DNA from: Lachnospiraceae bacterium
Lineage (GTDB): Bacteria > Bacillota > Clostridia > Lachnospirales > Lachnospiraceae
Reading direction: 5' to 3'
Assembly (NCBI GenBank): GCA_900757145.1
Contig: CAAEMT010000013.1
Coordinates: 1-35,250 of the forward strand
Length of the DNA stretch: 35,250 bases
Below are positions 23,279 through 31,657 of this stretch, piece by piece; within the stretch, counting starts at the first letter, position 1, and each line of letters starts with the position of its first letter. The notes beneath the pieces were generated by a model. That model saw nothing but the letters and a program-made list of their open reading frames with translations. It was not told where the DNA came from and made no database searches. A program made the position numbers and the translations under genes.

Positions 23279-24097
23279 CTATACATTATCCACATATTCT
23301 TTAAACGTGTAGTACTCATGTCCGCCGTACTCAAACATACGAACCAGGCTAGAATCAAACCATGTAAGATTCTTCTCTTCTGCGGAACTTCTCGCTACAA
23401 AGAATAAAGCTCCCTGTGAATAATCCTCGCCCTGAAGCACACGATCCACAGCCTCTACCGTCTCATTCGTAACGGAGACACTATGAATACGTCCGTCCAT
23501 AGTCGGCTGAAACTGTGCGTCCTGCCATACCACTTCACAGATCGTATCAGGGAAATGCGAATCGCGTACCCGGTTCAGTACTACACCAGCCACCATCATC
23601 TTACTCATTATGTCGCCGCCTGTCGCTTCTGCTTCCACAATCTGCAAAAGTGTATGATATTCATCTGATGACATCTGATTCTCATACACCGCCTGCTGTG
23701 CGTAATAGCCAAGCTCACCGGCCACCTCTGTACCTTCTGTGATGGATACCCTGTGCATTTGCGTTCTGTCCACCTTACTGAGTCCTGCCAGTACTTCCTC
23801 ATTCGCATTTGCAACGCTCAAAAGCCTCGTCTCGTCTGAATACCGTTCCATATCCGCCACGCCGCTTATGACTCCCATCAGTCCGGTCTGAAACTGCTGT
23901 GCTCTCCCATATTCCTCCGAAGAGGAATCTACAGCATACACCCGACTGTGTCCGCCTGCGTCAAACAAAGAAATAATAAGCGACATACCGCCGACAAGAA
24001 TGATCCCGGCAAATATCAGCGCCACGTTCCTTATGTACCGGCAAATGATGCGTTGTCTGAAATCAGGGACTGATTTCATCGCGTTTTGTAACAGCAT
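23279..24097 (-). CDS. Membrane-anchored SleB/CwlJ-type cell wall hydrolase
   Basis: The 272-aa protein has a membrane helix at about 24-46 and a C-terminal Hydrolase_2 (SleB/CwlJ) domain at about 145-262. The domain shows LLQIVEAEATGG (putative catalytic E157), VAGVVLNRVRDSHFPDTICEVV and the FQPTMDGRI segment. Such enzymes cleave peptidoglycan, often the cortex during spore germination, but this copy lacks the SleB peptidoglycan-binding repeat. With a vegetative-looking SigA promoter it may instead act in growth-phase wall turnover. AGGAG precedes the ATG. The intervening region (50-145) shows no recognisable domain. Confidence 0.9.
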   Translation of the reverse strand: MLLQNAMKSVPDFRQRIICRYIRNVALIFAGIILVGGMSLIISLFDAGGHSRVYAVDSSSEEYGRAQQFQTGLMGVISGVADMERYSDETRLLSVANANEEVLAGLSKVDRTQMHRVSITEGTEVAGELGYYAQQAVYENQMSSDEYHTLLQIVEAEATGGDIMSKMMVAGVVLNRVRDSHFPDTICEVVWQDAQFQPTMDGRIHSVSVTNETVEAVDRVLQGEDYSQGALFFVARSSAEEKNLTWFDSSLVRMFEYGGHEYYTFKEYVDNV

Positions 24098-24182
24098 ATA
24101 AACTCTCCTGTCGTTTATTACATCGGCAGATCTCTGCCTCTGCTTTTGTCCCCTGTCTTTACACTGCCCCTTGCATACCTGT

Positions 24183-24212
24183 ATTATACAAAATCAGGAA
24201 ATGTTCTGTCAA
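24183..24212 (-). promoter_or_regulatory. Consensus SigA promoter of the hydrolase gene
   Basis: Perfect TTGACA (24207-24212) and TATAAT (24183-24188) boxes on the minus strand are separated by 18 bases, about 85 bases upstream of the start. Confidence 0.8.
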
Positions 24213-24533
24213 TATATAATTCATACTTTCGTAATATATTACTTTTTACTTTTTTTCACAGTGTGAATGTTTTGTGGTTATTATATAATTTCGAACACTT
24301 TAACCTATATATTTTTATGCACTATGTCAGTTCTATTTTTGACATTTCAGCAATATGAACAGAAGTAATTTTCAACAAAACGCTCATTTTCGCTTAACAA
24401 TACGCAGACAAGCTGGCTTCATCGCGATTATGAATGATTTTTGTCATTCATTTAATATTTATGTAATATCTTGTAATTTATTATCGAATTTTGTCCCTTT
24501 TCCTGCGGTTCTTTCGCGCAACGGATAGCTGTA
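24213..24533. other. AT-rich gene-free stretch with a palindrome and a hairpin
   Basis: This 320-base gap between the leuA stop and the hydrolase promoter is clearly more AT-rich than its surroundings and holds no credible ORF. It contains a perfect palindrome, TTCACA-G-TGTGAA (24255-24267), about 45 bases upstream of the hydrolase -35 box, and an 8-bp hairpin ATGAATGA/TCATTCAT (24430-24451) with a 6-base loop. The hairpin could end leuA transcription, but it lacks a T-run on the minus strand. No other leuA terminator was seen. Confidence 0.5.
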
Positions 24534-26204
24534 CTAATTTGCATGGCTTGTTGCCATATGGTTCACAGCTGTAAGAAGCGCATCCACAGATGCCTTGATA
24601 ATATCGACGTCAAGACCTGCACCCCAGTGTATCTTTCCGTTCTTGTCACGGATCCCGACGTATGCGATCGCACGTGAGCTGGAGCTCTGTTCCAGCGCAT
24701 GCTCTTCATAAGTAACAAGATCATATTCAAGACGGAAATGGCGCTTAAGCGCATTATTTACGGCATTAAGCCGTCCGTTTCCTGACGCAACGATCACACT
24801 CTTCTTACCCTCATACACGGCTGTGACCTCGGCTATAATTCCATTGTGCTGCTTAAAGTGCATCTCTTCGATACCGTATGGTTTGCGAATGTTCTCGAAT
24901 TTATCCTTGAAGAGCTGGAATATCTCTTCCGGCATAAGTTCCTTATGCAGCGTGTCGGATACTCCCTTTGCCACATATCCCATCGTCTCGCGCATCTTTT
25001 TCGGAAGCTTCAGACCAAAATACTGCTCTAAAATATAGCCGACACCGCCCTTGCCGGATTGGCTGTTGATACGGATCACATCCGCATCGTAGGAGCGCCC
25101 GATATCAGTCGGGTCAATCGGAAGATACGGCACCGTCCACTTCTCGCAGGCATTCTCTTTGCGGTACTTCATACCTTTTGCGATCGCATCCTGATGCGAA
25201 CCGGAAAATGCGGCAAAGACAAGAGCTCCGCTGTATGGGCTGCGTTCATCGACTTTCATTCCCGTATACTCTTCATACGCTTCTGTCACCGACGTCATAT
25301 CGTTGAAATCCATCTGCGGATCGACACCCTGCGCATACATATTCATAGCCAGAGTTACAATATCGACATTTCCTGTTCTCTCGCCGTTTCCAAACAGCGT
25401 ACCCTCAATACGGTCAGCGCCTGCCAAAAGCCCCATCTCCGCATCAGAGATACCACAGCCGCGGTCATTGTGCGGATGAAGCGAAAGCACGACGTTCTCT
25501 CTGTACTTCAGGTGATCGTTCACATACTCGATCTGGCTTGCATAAACGTGCGGCATTGACATCTGAACGGTACTCGGCAGATTGATGATCGCCTTGCGGT
25601 CTGCGGTTGGCTGCCATACGTCAAGCACTGCATTGCAGACGTCTACCGCGTAATCAATCTCCGTTCCCGTAAAGCTTTCAGGACTGTACTCAAAACGATA
25701 TTTGGCGCCTTCTTCCTGCGCAAGCTCCTGTAAGAGCTTTGCACCGTCTACGGCAATCTTCATAATCTCTTCTTTGGACTTTTGAAAAACCTGCTCGCGC
25801 TGTGCAAGAGACGTAGAATTATATACGTGTACAATCGCATGCTTAGCGCCTCTTAGCGCCTCAAACGTTTTCCTGATAATATGTTCTCTCGCCTGCGTCA
25901 GCACCTGTACCGTCACGTCATCCGGTATCAGATCTTCTTCGATGAGTTTGCGCAAAAACTGATACTCTGTATCAGACGCAGCAGGAAAACCGACTTCAAT
26001 CTCTTTAAATCCCACCTTTACAAGGAGCTTAAAAAAATTAATTTTCTGTTCCAGGGACATGGGCACCACAAGCGCCTGATTGCCGTCCCGCAGGTCAACG
26101 CTGCACCATACCGGAGCATGGTCTACATATTCTTTCTGTGTCCATTTCATACTCGGTTCCGGCGGCATAAAATACTGTCTCGTATACTTCTTATAATTCA
26201 TCAT
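24534..26204 (-). CDS. leuA: 2-isopropylmalate synthase (LeuA2-type)
   Basis: LeuA condenses acetyl-CoA with 2-ketoisovalerate, the first committed step of leucine synthesis. At 556 aa with an N-terminal MPPEPSMKW segment it belongs to the longer type-2 class. The catalytic/metal motif is SVDLRDGNQA (R39, D40), the metal-binding HxH is in LHPHNDRGCG, and the C-terminal ~130 residues form the LeuA dimer regulatory domain that binds leucine (GIIAEVTAVYEGKKSV). GGAG lies nine bases before the first of two adjacent ATGs. Expression is under a leucine T-box. leuBCD are not adjacent in this window. Confidence 0.96.
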   Translation of the reverse strand: MMNYKKYTRQYFMPPEPSMKWTQKEYVDHAPVWCSVDLRDGNQALVVPMSLEQKINFFKLLVKVGFKEIEVGFPAASDTEYQFLRKLIEEDLIPDDVTVQVLTQAREHIIRKTFEALRGAKHAIVHVYNSTSLAQREQVFQKSKEEIMKIAVDGAKLLQELAQEEGAKYRFEYSPESFTGTEIDYAVDVCNAVLDVWQPTADRKAIINLPSTVQMSMPHVYASQIEYVNDHLKYRENVVLSLHPHNDRGCGISDAEMGLLAGADRIEGTLFGNGERTGNVDIVTLAMNMYAQGVDPQMDFNDMTSVTEAYEEYTGMKVDERSPYSGALVFAAFSGSHQDAIAKGMKYRKENACEKWTVPYLPIDPTDIGRSYDADVIRINSQSGKGGVGYILEQYFGLKLPKKMRETMGYVAKGVSDTLHKELMPEEIFQLFKDKFENIRKPYGIEEMHFKQHNGIIAEVTAVYEGKKSVIVASGNGRLNAVNNALKRHFRLEYDLVTYEEHALEQSSSSRAIAYVGIRDKNGKIHWGAGLDVDIIKASVDALLTAVNHMATSHAN

Positions 26205-26294
26205 AGCTATTCTCTCCTTTTCTTATCCAAATCTTTTACTGATAGAACAAAAGTGTGCGCCGATGTCACGCAAAGACTTTCACAAGCCATCGTG

Positions 26295-26310
26295 ACAGGA
26301 TCTTTCCTGT
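26295..26310 (-). repeat. Small hairpin between the T-box terminator and leuA
   Basis: ACAGGA and TCCTGT form a perfect 6-bp stem with a 4-base loop, right after the T-box terminator. It has no T-run and may be a 5'-stabilising element of the read-through message. Confidence 0.35.
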
Positions 26311-26316
26311 GATATC

Positions 26317-26604
26317 AAAAACCGCCCCTTGGGGATAAACCCAAGAGACGGAAGATATCAGTTCTTTCGCGGTACCACTCTTATTCATGATCGCTCATAC
26401 ACTCTGCGGATACAGACCTGCGTCTTTATATCCTGCCCGGATAACGGTCGGGATGCCGTCTGCGCCTACTCTCTTTCGATTTCGGACAGCCGTTCAGGAG
26501 TGAGTTCTGCTCATCCGCTCTGGTCTCTCACACCGTCCGACACCTCTCTGAAAGAGCTAAACCAGCATACTATTCTCCGTCATCACATTTGTGTTTTCTT
26601 TTGT
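26317..26604 (-). promoter_or_regulatory. T-box leader, tRNA-Leu specific, controlling leuA
   Basis: The T-box sequence AGAGTGGTACCGCG is at 26368-26381. It is followed by a terminator: a 12-bp stem pairing 26340-26351 with 26322-26333, then TTTTT (26317-26321). Upstream, stem I elements are recognisable: an AGTA-like box, CAGAGAG and GGTGTGAGA of the distal loop, and a specifier segment GAACTCAC in which CTC (26502-26504, minus strand) is the codon. The UGGU bulge in the T-box fits a tRNA with discriminator A, as in tRNA-Leu. Uncharged tRNA-Leu would stabilise the antiterminator and allow leuA expression during leucine shortage. Confidence 0.93.
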
Positions 26605-26611
26605 TTTTATT

Positions 26612-26640
26612 AATCTACCATTGATACAGCTATTTGTCAA
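26612..26640 (-). promoter_or_regulatory. Promoter of the leuA T-box transcript
   Basis: TTGACA (26635-26640) and TAGATT (26612-26617) on the minus strand are 17 bases apart, and TGG before the -10 gives it an extended form. It is placed correctly for a ~290-base T-box leader. Confidence 0.8.
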
Positions 26641-26691
26641 GAAAAATTTCACTAAAGTAAAGCGATAAAACATTCCCTCAATAAAACATCT

Positions 26692-27903
26692 CTAGTAATA
26701 GCAGCCGTTCTCTTTCTGCCACTCGCAGATAATATCCACATTCTCAAGCTCCGTATCACTGATATATGTATACAGCATCTCATTCGCGGAAGCGGACGGA
26801 CAGTACGGCTTCGCCTGCTCATACCATTCTTTCCCCTCAAACTGATCGTATGCCTCCTTTGCCGCGCCTCCCTGCGCCTCACTGAACGCATACCCGTAGC
26901 GGGCAAGAATCTCATTGATCGCAAGCTGCGACAGGTAATGACGCTCTTCTACTGTCTCCGCCTGAAGCTTCATAAGATCATCATCCGTCAAAAGCGAAGT
27001 ACTGCTGTGCGGGAAAATAAAATCAGATGCCGGAGCCTGTATCCCGCCTATCACAGTAATGCTCTCCCCCGAAGCAGACGCTGCCTCTCCTGCCGTACTG
27101 CCATTCACAGATATGCTGCTGCGCCCGTCTGTACTGCTGCCCGCAGATACGCTGTCCTGTCCGTCTGCAGATGCACCACCTGATACTCGGGACACGATTT
27201 CGGGCGTCACAAGCGCCTGCTGCTGCCCTGCCGCATAGGAAGCGACATTGTACGGTGCGATATTGACATACATTCCGTCCGCCGTTTTCCAGTATTCCAT
27301 AATATCAAAACTGTCACGGATACTCTCTTCCGTAATATTTTCCACCTGCCCGATAATATGCTCCCGATACGCCTCTACGACAGCCTCCTGCGCCGTTGCC
27401 TCGTCACACCCAAGCAGCTCTGCCATCGAAAGCTCTTCTCCGGTGCTAAGATCAAAGGACGTCCCGACCGGAAAGCTGTAGCCATGCGCGCCTCCGCTGT
27501 ATGTGTAATGAAACTGCATGACAGAAAAAATACCGCTGTCAAGATAGATGGAATCGCATGTCACTTCATAAGCCAGACTGTTTGCCGCATCCGGATTATA
27601 TTCCAGAATTTCCTGACGGCTAGCTTCCAGATTCTCTGCCTCCGATCTGGCGATGCTTACGGCTTCCTCGCGGAAATGACTGTTGATCGAATCGACGACC
27701 GCCTGATCAAATGCATCGATCCCCCGCAAAACCGGATACTCATATTTCACAAAATCCCCGCATGTTTCCGTCTGCGTCTCGGCCTGAAAGACACCTGCAA
27801 AAGCCGTCTGCACGCTCTCTTGTGCGTATGCTCGAAGACCGACAGGCGCGAAAACAAACGCTGCCGTACAGACTGATGATAAAAAAACAGATCGTATCTT
27901 CAT
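26692..27903 (-). CDS. Secreted protein with DUF4163/DUF3298-like and YARHG-like domains
   Basis: The 403-aa protein has a clear signal peptide (about 1-27, ending near LRAYAQ). Residues ~45-215 resemble the DUF4163-DUF3298 pair found in PdaC and RsiV, with the hallmark YTYSGGAHGYSFPVG. A Ser/Gly-rich linker follows (about 235-285). Residues ~295-385 resemble a YARHG domain (LLTDDDLMKL, INEILARYGYAF, WYEQAKPY), an extracellular module of unknown function found in clostridial surface proteins. In RsiV the DUF3298 domain binds lysozyme; whether this one binds a wall-active ligand is unknown. It has AGGGGG six bases before the ATG and its own promoter. Confidence 0.85.
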   Translation of the reverse strand: MKIRSVFLSSVCTAAFVFAPVGLRAYAQESVQTAFAGVFQAETQTETCGDFVKYEYPVLRGIDAFDQAVVDSINSHFREEAVSIARSEAENLEASRQEILEYNPDAANSLAYEVTCDSIYLDSGIFSVMQFHYTYSGGAHGYSFPVGTSFDLSTGEELSMAELLGCDEATAQEAVVEAYREHIIGQVENITEESIRDSFDIMEYWKTADGMYVNIAPYNVASYAAGQQQALVTPEIVSRVSGGASADGQDSVSAGSSTDGRSSISVNGSTAGEAASASGESITVIGGIQAPASDFIFPHSSTSLLTDDDLMKLQAETVEERHYLSQLAINEILARYGYAFSEAQGGAAKEAYDQFEGKEWYEQAKPYCPSASANEMLYTYISDTELENVDIICEWQKENGCYY

Positions 27904-27938
27904 ACTTTTCCCCCTGTCCCGAATTCTTATTTCTTACT

Positions 27939-27967
27939 ATTATACTTCCGGTTTATGGAGGTGTAAA
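27939..27967 (-). promoter_or_regulatory. SigA-type promoter of the DUF3298/YARHG gene
   Basis: TTTACA (27962-27967) and a perfect TATAAT (27939-27944) on the minus strand are 17 bases apart. I see no convincing terminator between this promoter and the stop codon of the preceding gene, so read-through is possible. Confidence 0.75.
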
Positions 27968-28003
27968 GGAAATAAAAATCATGAAAACCTAATCTGTCGG
28001 GAA

Positions 28004-28798
28004 CTATTTAAACAGTTCTGCAGCCTTTTTGTAATTTTCCTCTCCCTGTACTGTCAGAAGGATTTTCGATATACTCATGTCCCCCTGACTGTTTCGGGAG
28101 CCTGCCGTCAGTGCCGCTGCCTGATGGTATGGGATATAAATGTCTTTTTTCGGTTCGGACAGGATTGCCGCGACTGTACACGGCTTCCACACGCCTGAAT
28201 CCGCGCTGCTTTGCATTGCTCCGCTCTGAATTCCCGTGCCGTCCTGCGTTCCACTGTTTCGTTCCTCTCCATCCTGCACCGGGCTGTCTGATCCTGCACC
28301 GCCTGATATCTCTTGCCCCGCACCGGTCAGACGGTACTCCCAGGTAAGCTCTCGGTAATTCTCCAGAATCTCTTTTTCTTTTTTCTCCGAAACCGTTTGC
28401 CCGTTTGCATCCGTCAGAGAAGAAAGGCACTTCTCACCGATGAGAAGTGCCGGAGTATTTCCAAGCATTACTTCCTGAGAATCCTTTACGCACATCAAAA
28501 GCTCAGAAGTGTCAACGCCGGTCAGAATAGTATCCATCGTATATCCGTCTGTTTTAAGAGTAACGGACACTTCACATACAGGCGTGATAGAGCGGATACC
28601 CGCAAGCTTCTCCGCCTGCTCCAGAAACGACGCATTGTACTCGTATTTTCCAAGCGGTACGACAGACTGGCATATCTTTTTCTGTGAGTGCACACTTTTT
28701 ATAAGCGAACCGAAGAGAGCCGTAAGCGCTGCCAAAAGCAGCAGGACTGCCAAAAGCAGGAGCTTATCCGCACTTCCCAATGTACGTTTTTTCTTCAC
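28004..28798 (-). CDS. Single-pass membrane protein with extracytoplasmic domain, unknown function
   Basis: The 264-aa protein has a basic N-terminus and one strong membrane helix (about 12-34), then an extracytoplasmic part. Its start is a GTG whose bases overlap the stop of the preceding gene (GTGA), with AAGGTG just upstream, so the two are translationally coupled. The domain at 35-155 (ITPVCEVSVTLKTDGYTMDTILTGVD) is vaguely like the extracellular part of MacB-type ABC permeases, but the three further membrane helices of MacB are absent. A Gly/Ser/Gln-rich linker covers about 160-205. I do not recognise a family. It probably partners the large anchored protein encoded upstream. Confidence 0.8.
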   Translation of the reverse strand: MKKKRTLGSADKLLLLAVLLLLAALTALFGSLIKSVHSQKKICQSVVPLGKYEYNASFLEQAEKLAGIRSITPVCEVSVTLKTDGYTMDTILTGVDTSELLMCVKDSQEVMLGNTPALLIGEKCLSSLTDANGQTVSEKKEKEILENYRELTWEYRLTGAGQEISGGAGSDSPVQDGEERNSGTQDGTGIQSGAMQSSADSGVWKPCTVAAILSEPKKDIYIPYHQAAALTAGSRNSQGDMSISKILLTVQGEENYKKAAELFK

Positions 28799-30801
28799 AG
28801 CATCACCTTTTCCGTCTTTCTCGCTTCCTCAAGCAGTATATTTTTTCTTCGCAGCCGCCAGATCAGCACGGCAACCAGCAGGAGCAATCCTGCGACCAGC
28901 GCTGCAAAAACAGATATCCACCATGAATTTTGTTCCGGCTCTTTATCTACTTTAAGTGAAAGAATCTCTGCCTTTTTTATTTCTGTCTGATAGGTCTGAC
29001 TGACCTCATGCGTCTTTCCGAGCGCATCCTCATACTGCATCGTAATTGTTCCGCTTACAGGACCATATTTCTCAGAATCCTGCTCTCCGGGATCATCTCC
29101 GATCGCTTTCATTGTGCGCGTACCGATGTACACACGCATCACTGCGCTCTCCTGCGTGCCTGCCTCCATATTTCCGATAAAAATATCCTCTGTCGGGAAC
29201 ATCCCGTCTCCCTCCATTCTGATACGCACGTTGTAGACTCCTGTGCGGCTTAGATTCAGCGCCTTAAACGAAAATTCAGCTGTATCAGAAGCATATACAG
29301 ACGATGGCAGCTGCCCTGTTTCCAATTCCACCTGCACAGGCTGTACGATCGGCACCGTCATACTTTCTGTTCCGCTTTCCGCCGTTCCCTTTTTATCCTC
29401 ATACTCAAACTGGAAATTGATCGATGCGCTTCCTTCTTCCGCAAGCGGCGTCACACTCAGTTCATTTTCCAACTCGATCGTATCTCCCGGCGCTACCTCA
29501 GAAAAGTAAAAAGAATTACGTCCCATACGGATATCCTTAGACTCTGTCTGGAGTACGACTTTTAGATTGTACATGGTCTGTGATGCACTGCGGTTGCGAA
29601 ACGAAACACGCATTGTCTCCTGTGCGCCTGCTTCCAGACCTCTGTCCATCAGACTGCATTCCTCCAGAAGCATCTTCGGCTGACGTATGATTTCTTCCGT
29701 CTCCTCACCGCTTTCGCCTGAAAATCCGCCGCCGCCTCCTGAAACACCCTCCCCAGATCCGGAAGCATTATCATTTTCATCTGCCGGAGGTTCTGGAATA
29801 CGTACAAAAATCTGATACTCAAGCGTAAGTTTCTCTCCTTTTTCCGTATATCCCCATGCCTTGACTGTCACAGAGTACTGACCGGGCGCGGCAGCAGGCT
29901 GAAGCGGTACCTCGCATGTATAGAGATATGCCTGTTTCCGATCCTGATTTGACTGTTCTGCTCCCTGCTCTGTAAGATCATTTCCGCTCTGATCTGCATC
30001 CTCGTGCATCACGCCATCCTGCAGTACATACCATCTGCGCGCAATATCCTTCTGATAATTTTTGAATACAAACGGAGAATTTTTATCCTGCGCAAATGCC
30101 AGATCCACGGTAAGACAGTCTCCACGCAGTTTTTCGCTTGAAGTAAAAGGTACTGCCAGATACAGCGTATTCTTTTTTATCTTTGGCTGATACCCCTCTG
30201 AAAAAGACTGCTTCATCCCGGCATATCGATGCCTGTTATCAATTCCAATATAGGCAGCCTGTTCCTGCTTTCCTGATTCGCTTTGCTGTTCACTGTCTGT
30301 CTCCGTCTCAGTCAGCGTTCCGGTATCTGATTCCGTCTCGGATTCTTCCGACATTCCTGTATTTTGTTCCGTCTCGGATTCTTCCGACATTCCTGTATTT
30401 TGTTCCGTCTCAGATTCTTCCGACATTCCTGTATTTGGTTCTGTCTCGGATTCTCCCGGCAGACCGTTATCCGGTTTTGTCAATCCTTCTCCCTGTGCGA
30501 CACCGTTTGGAGCTGCGTTTCCTGTCTGGTCATCTACTCCGTTTGGCCAGGTCTCGCTGTACTCGATCTGCTCTATCACGATTTGCGCTTCTTTCTCCTG
30601 CGTATCTTCCTTTTTCGTTCCTGAACCTCCGTACTCAGGTGAACTTTGCATTTCCTCCTCTATGATCAGCTCCTCCGGGGACGACGCGCATACCGTTTTC
30701 ACATATCCGCGGTATGATCCGGGCATTATTCCCTGCAGCGAAGCAAGCAGGCAAATGGCCGCCATCACCACGCTTACTGTTTTTTTCTTTCTGCATTTCA
30801 T
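28795..30801 (-). CDS. Large secreted, C-terminally anchored protein with repeat stalk and Ig-like (CARDB/NEW3-type) domains
   Basis: The 668-aa protein has a signal peptide (about 1-39), an acidic low-complexity region with tandem copies of SEESETEQNTGM (about 120-165), and a first globular region (about 185-335) ending in a beta-sandwich-like segment (APGQYSVTVKAWGY). A Gly/Glu linker follows, then two regions (about 385-490 and 495-625) with the pattern of CARDB/NEW3-type Ig folds (VSFRNRSASQTMYNLKVVL; FKALNLSRTGVYNVRIRM). A membrane helix at about 628-650 and a basic cytoplasmic tail end the protein. The layout suggests a wall-spanning binding or scaffold protein. It lies 37 bases after the ABC ATPase gene and overlaps the next gene by four bases. 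Confidence 0.85.
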   Translation of the reverse strand: MKCRKKKTVSVVMAAICLLASLQGIMPGSYRGYVKTVCASSPEELIIEEEMQSSPEYGGSGTKKEDTQEKEAQIVIEQIEYSETWPNGVDDQTGNAAPNGVAQGEGLTKPDNGLPGESETEPNTGMSEESETEQNTGMSEESETEQNTGMSEESETESDTGTLTETETDSEQQSESGKQEQAAYIGIDNRHRYAGMKQSFSEGYQPKIKKNTLYLAVPFTSSEKLRGDCLTVDLAFAQDKNSPFVFKNYQKDIARRWYVLQDGVMHEDADQSGNDLTEQGAEQSNQDRKQAYLYTCEVPLQPAAAPGQYSVTVKAWGYTEKGEKLTLEYQIFVRIPEPPADENDNASGSGEGVSGGGGGFSGESGEETEEIIRQPKMLLEECSLMDRGLEAGAQETMRVSFRNRSASQTMYNLKVVLQTESKDIRMGRNSFYFSEVAPGDTIELENELSVTPLAEEGSASINFQFEYEDKKGTAESGTESMTVPIVQPVQVELETGQLPSSVYASDTAEFSFKALNLSRTGVYNVRIRMEGDGMFPTEDIFIGNMEAGTQESAVMRVYIGTRTMKAIGDDPGEQDSEKYGPVSGTITMQYEDALGKTHEVSQTYQTEIKKAEILSLKVDKEPEQNSWWISVFAALVAGLLLLVAVLIWRLRRKNILLEEARKTEKVML
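30331..30460. repeat. In-frame 36-bp tandem repeat
   Basis: Three near-identical 36-base units occupy 30331-30366, 30367-30402 and 30403-30438, followed by a degenerate partial fourth to about 30460. They encode the 12-residue SEESETEQNTGM-type units. The first two units are identical and the third differs by two bases, so the repeat is recent and likely varies in copy number between strains. Confidence 0.9.
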
Positions 30802-30838
30802 TTTATTTATGCACTCCTCTGTCCTATAAATTCTTTTA

Positions 30839-31519
30839 TCAGCTTTGTCTCACTGTCTTTCGCAGAACGCCGCCATCCATCTCATAGACTTCATCGCAGA
30901 GGATACGGATGTCTTCTTCATTATGACTTGCGAGCAGTATCGTTTTGCCTGACTGCTTCAGTTCCAGAATAATATTTCGAATATCTGCTACTCCATGCTT
31001 ATCCAGCCCATTAAATGGTTCATCCAAAATTAAAAGTTCCGGATCTTCCATGATCGCCTGCGCAATGCCGAGACGCTGACGCATTCCAAGAGAATATTTG
31101 GCAACCGGCTTTTTCATATCAGGATCAAGCCCCACCTTTCTCAATACGATACGCACATCCGCTTTCGTTATTTTGCGGCGCATGTCCGCAAGAATCTCCA
31201 GATTACGCCTCCCAGTAATATTTGTAAGGAATCCCGGCGTCTCAATGATGACACCAAGGCTTTCGGGAAAATCCGTATCTTTTCCGATCCTGCTGCCAAA
31301 TACGCGCACCGTTCCGGTCGATACCGTCAAAAAACCGCAGATACACTTCATCAGCACCGTTTTTCCGGATCCGTTGTTTCCTACAATCCCATAGACACGC
31401 CCTGCCTCCAGAGAAAGATTTATCTCTTTCAGCACCAGATCCTCCCCAAAACGTTTCGTCACACCGGAAAGCTCCAGCCACAATTTTCCGCGTTCGCTCA
31501 CACCGCCTGTATCATTCAC
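30839..31519 (-). CDS. ABC transporter ATP-binding protein (BcrA/LanF-like)
   Basis: The 226-aa ATPase has Walker A GNNGSGKT (47-54), the signature YSLGMRQRLG, Walker B LLILDEPFNGLD and the switch histidine in LLASHNEEDI. A YSLGMxQRLG signature with a short length is typical of ATPases that pair with ABC-2-type permeases, including bacitracin and lantibiotic exporters (BcrA, LanF). The start is a GTG at 31519; the ribosome binding site (AGGAAG) is rather distant and a GTG at codon 7 is an alternative. It follows the two permease genes after a 138-base gap in which I see no clear promoter or terminator. Confidence 0.92.
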   Translation of the reverse strand: MNDTGGVSERGKLWLELSGVTKRFGEDLVLKEINLSLEAGRVYGIVGNNGSGKTVLMKCICGFLTVSTGTVRVFGSRIGKDTDFPESLGVIIETPGFLTNITGRRNLEILADMRRKITKADVRIVLRKVGLDPDMKKPVAKYSLGMRQRLGIAQAIMEDPELLILDEPFNGLDKHGVADIRNIILELKQSGKTILLASHNEEDIRILCDEVYEMDGGVLRKTVRQS

Positions 31520-31657
31520 GCTTTATCACTCTTCCTTCCCTCGTCTTTCTGTGCATACTTTTATTTGTACACCTTCAACTGAATATAGTGCTGGCTCATA
31601 TTTTACCTGCGCACATAATTTTTTCTTCCTGTGCAGGCAAACGACAGATTCCGCCTG

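Noticed and set aside
24146..24358. A 70-codon plus-strand frame in the AT-rich gap
   Set aside because: It overlaps the consensus promoter of the hydrolase gene, has no ribosome binding site, and its composition only reflects AT-rich DNA.
27358..27876. A 172-codon plus-strand frame
   Set aside because: It is antisense to the signal-peptide and DUF3298 part of a credible secreted protein and shows no domain.
30331..30460. Possible CRISPR array because of the 36-bp repeat unit
   Set aside because: Units are directly abutting with no spacers, lie in frame within a surface protein gene, and no cas gene is present.
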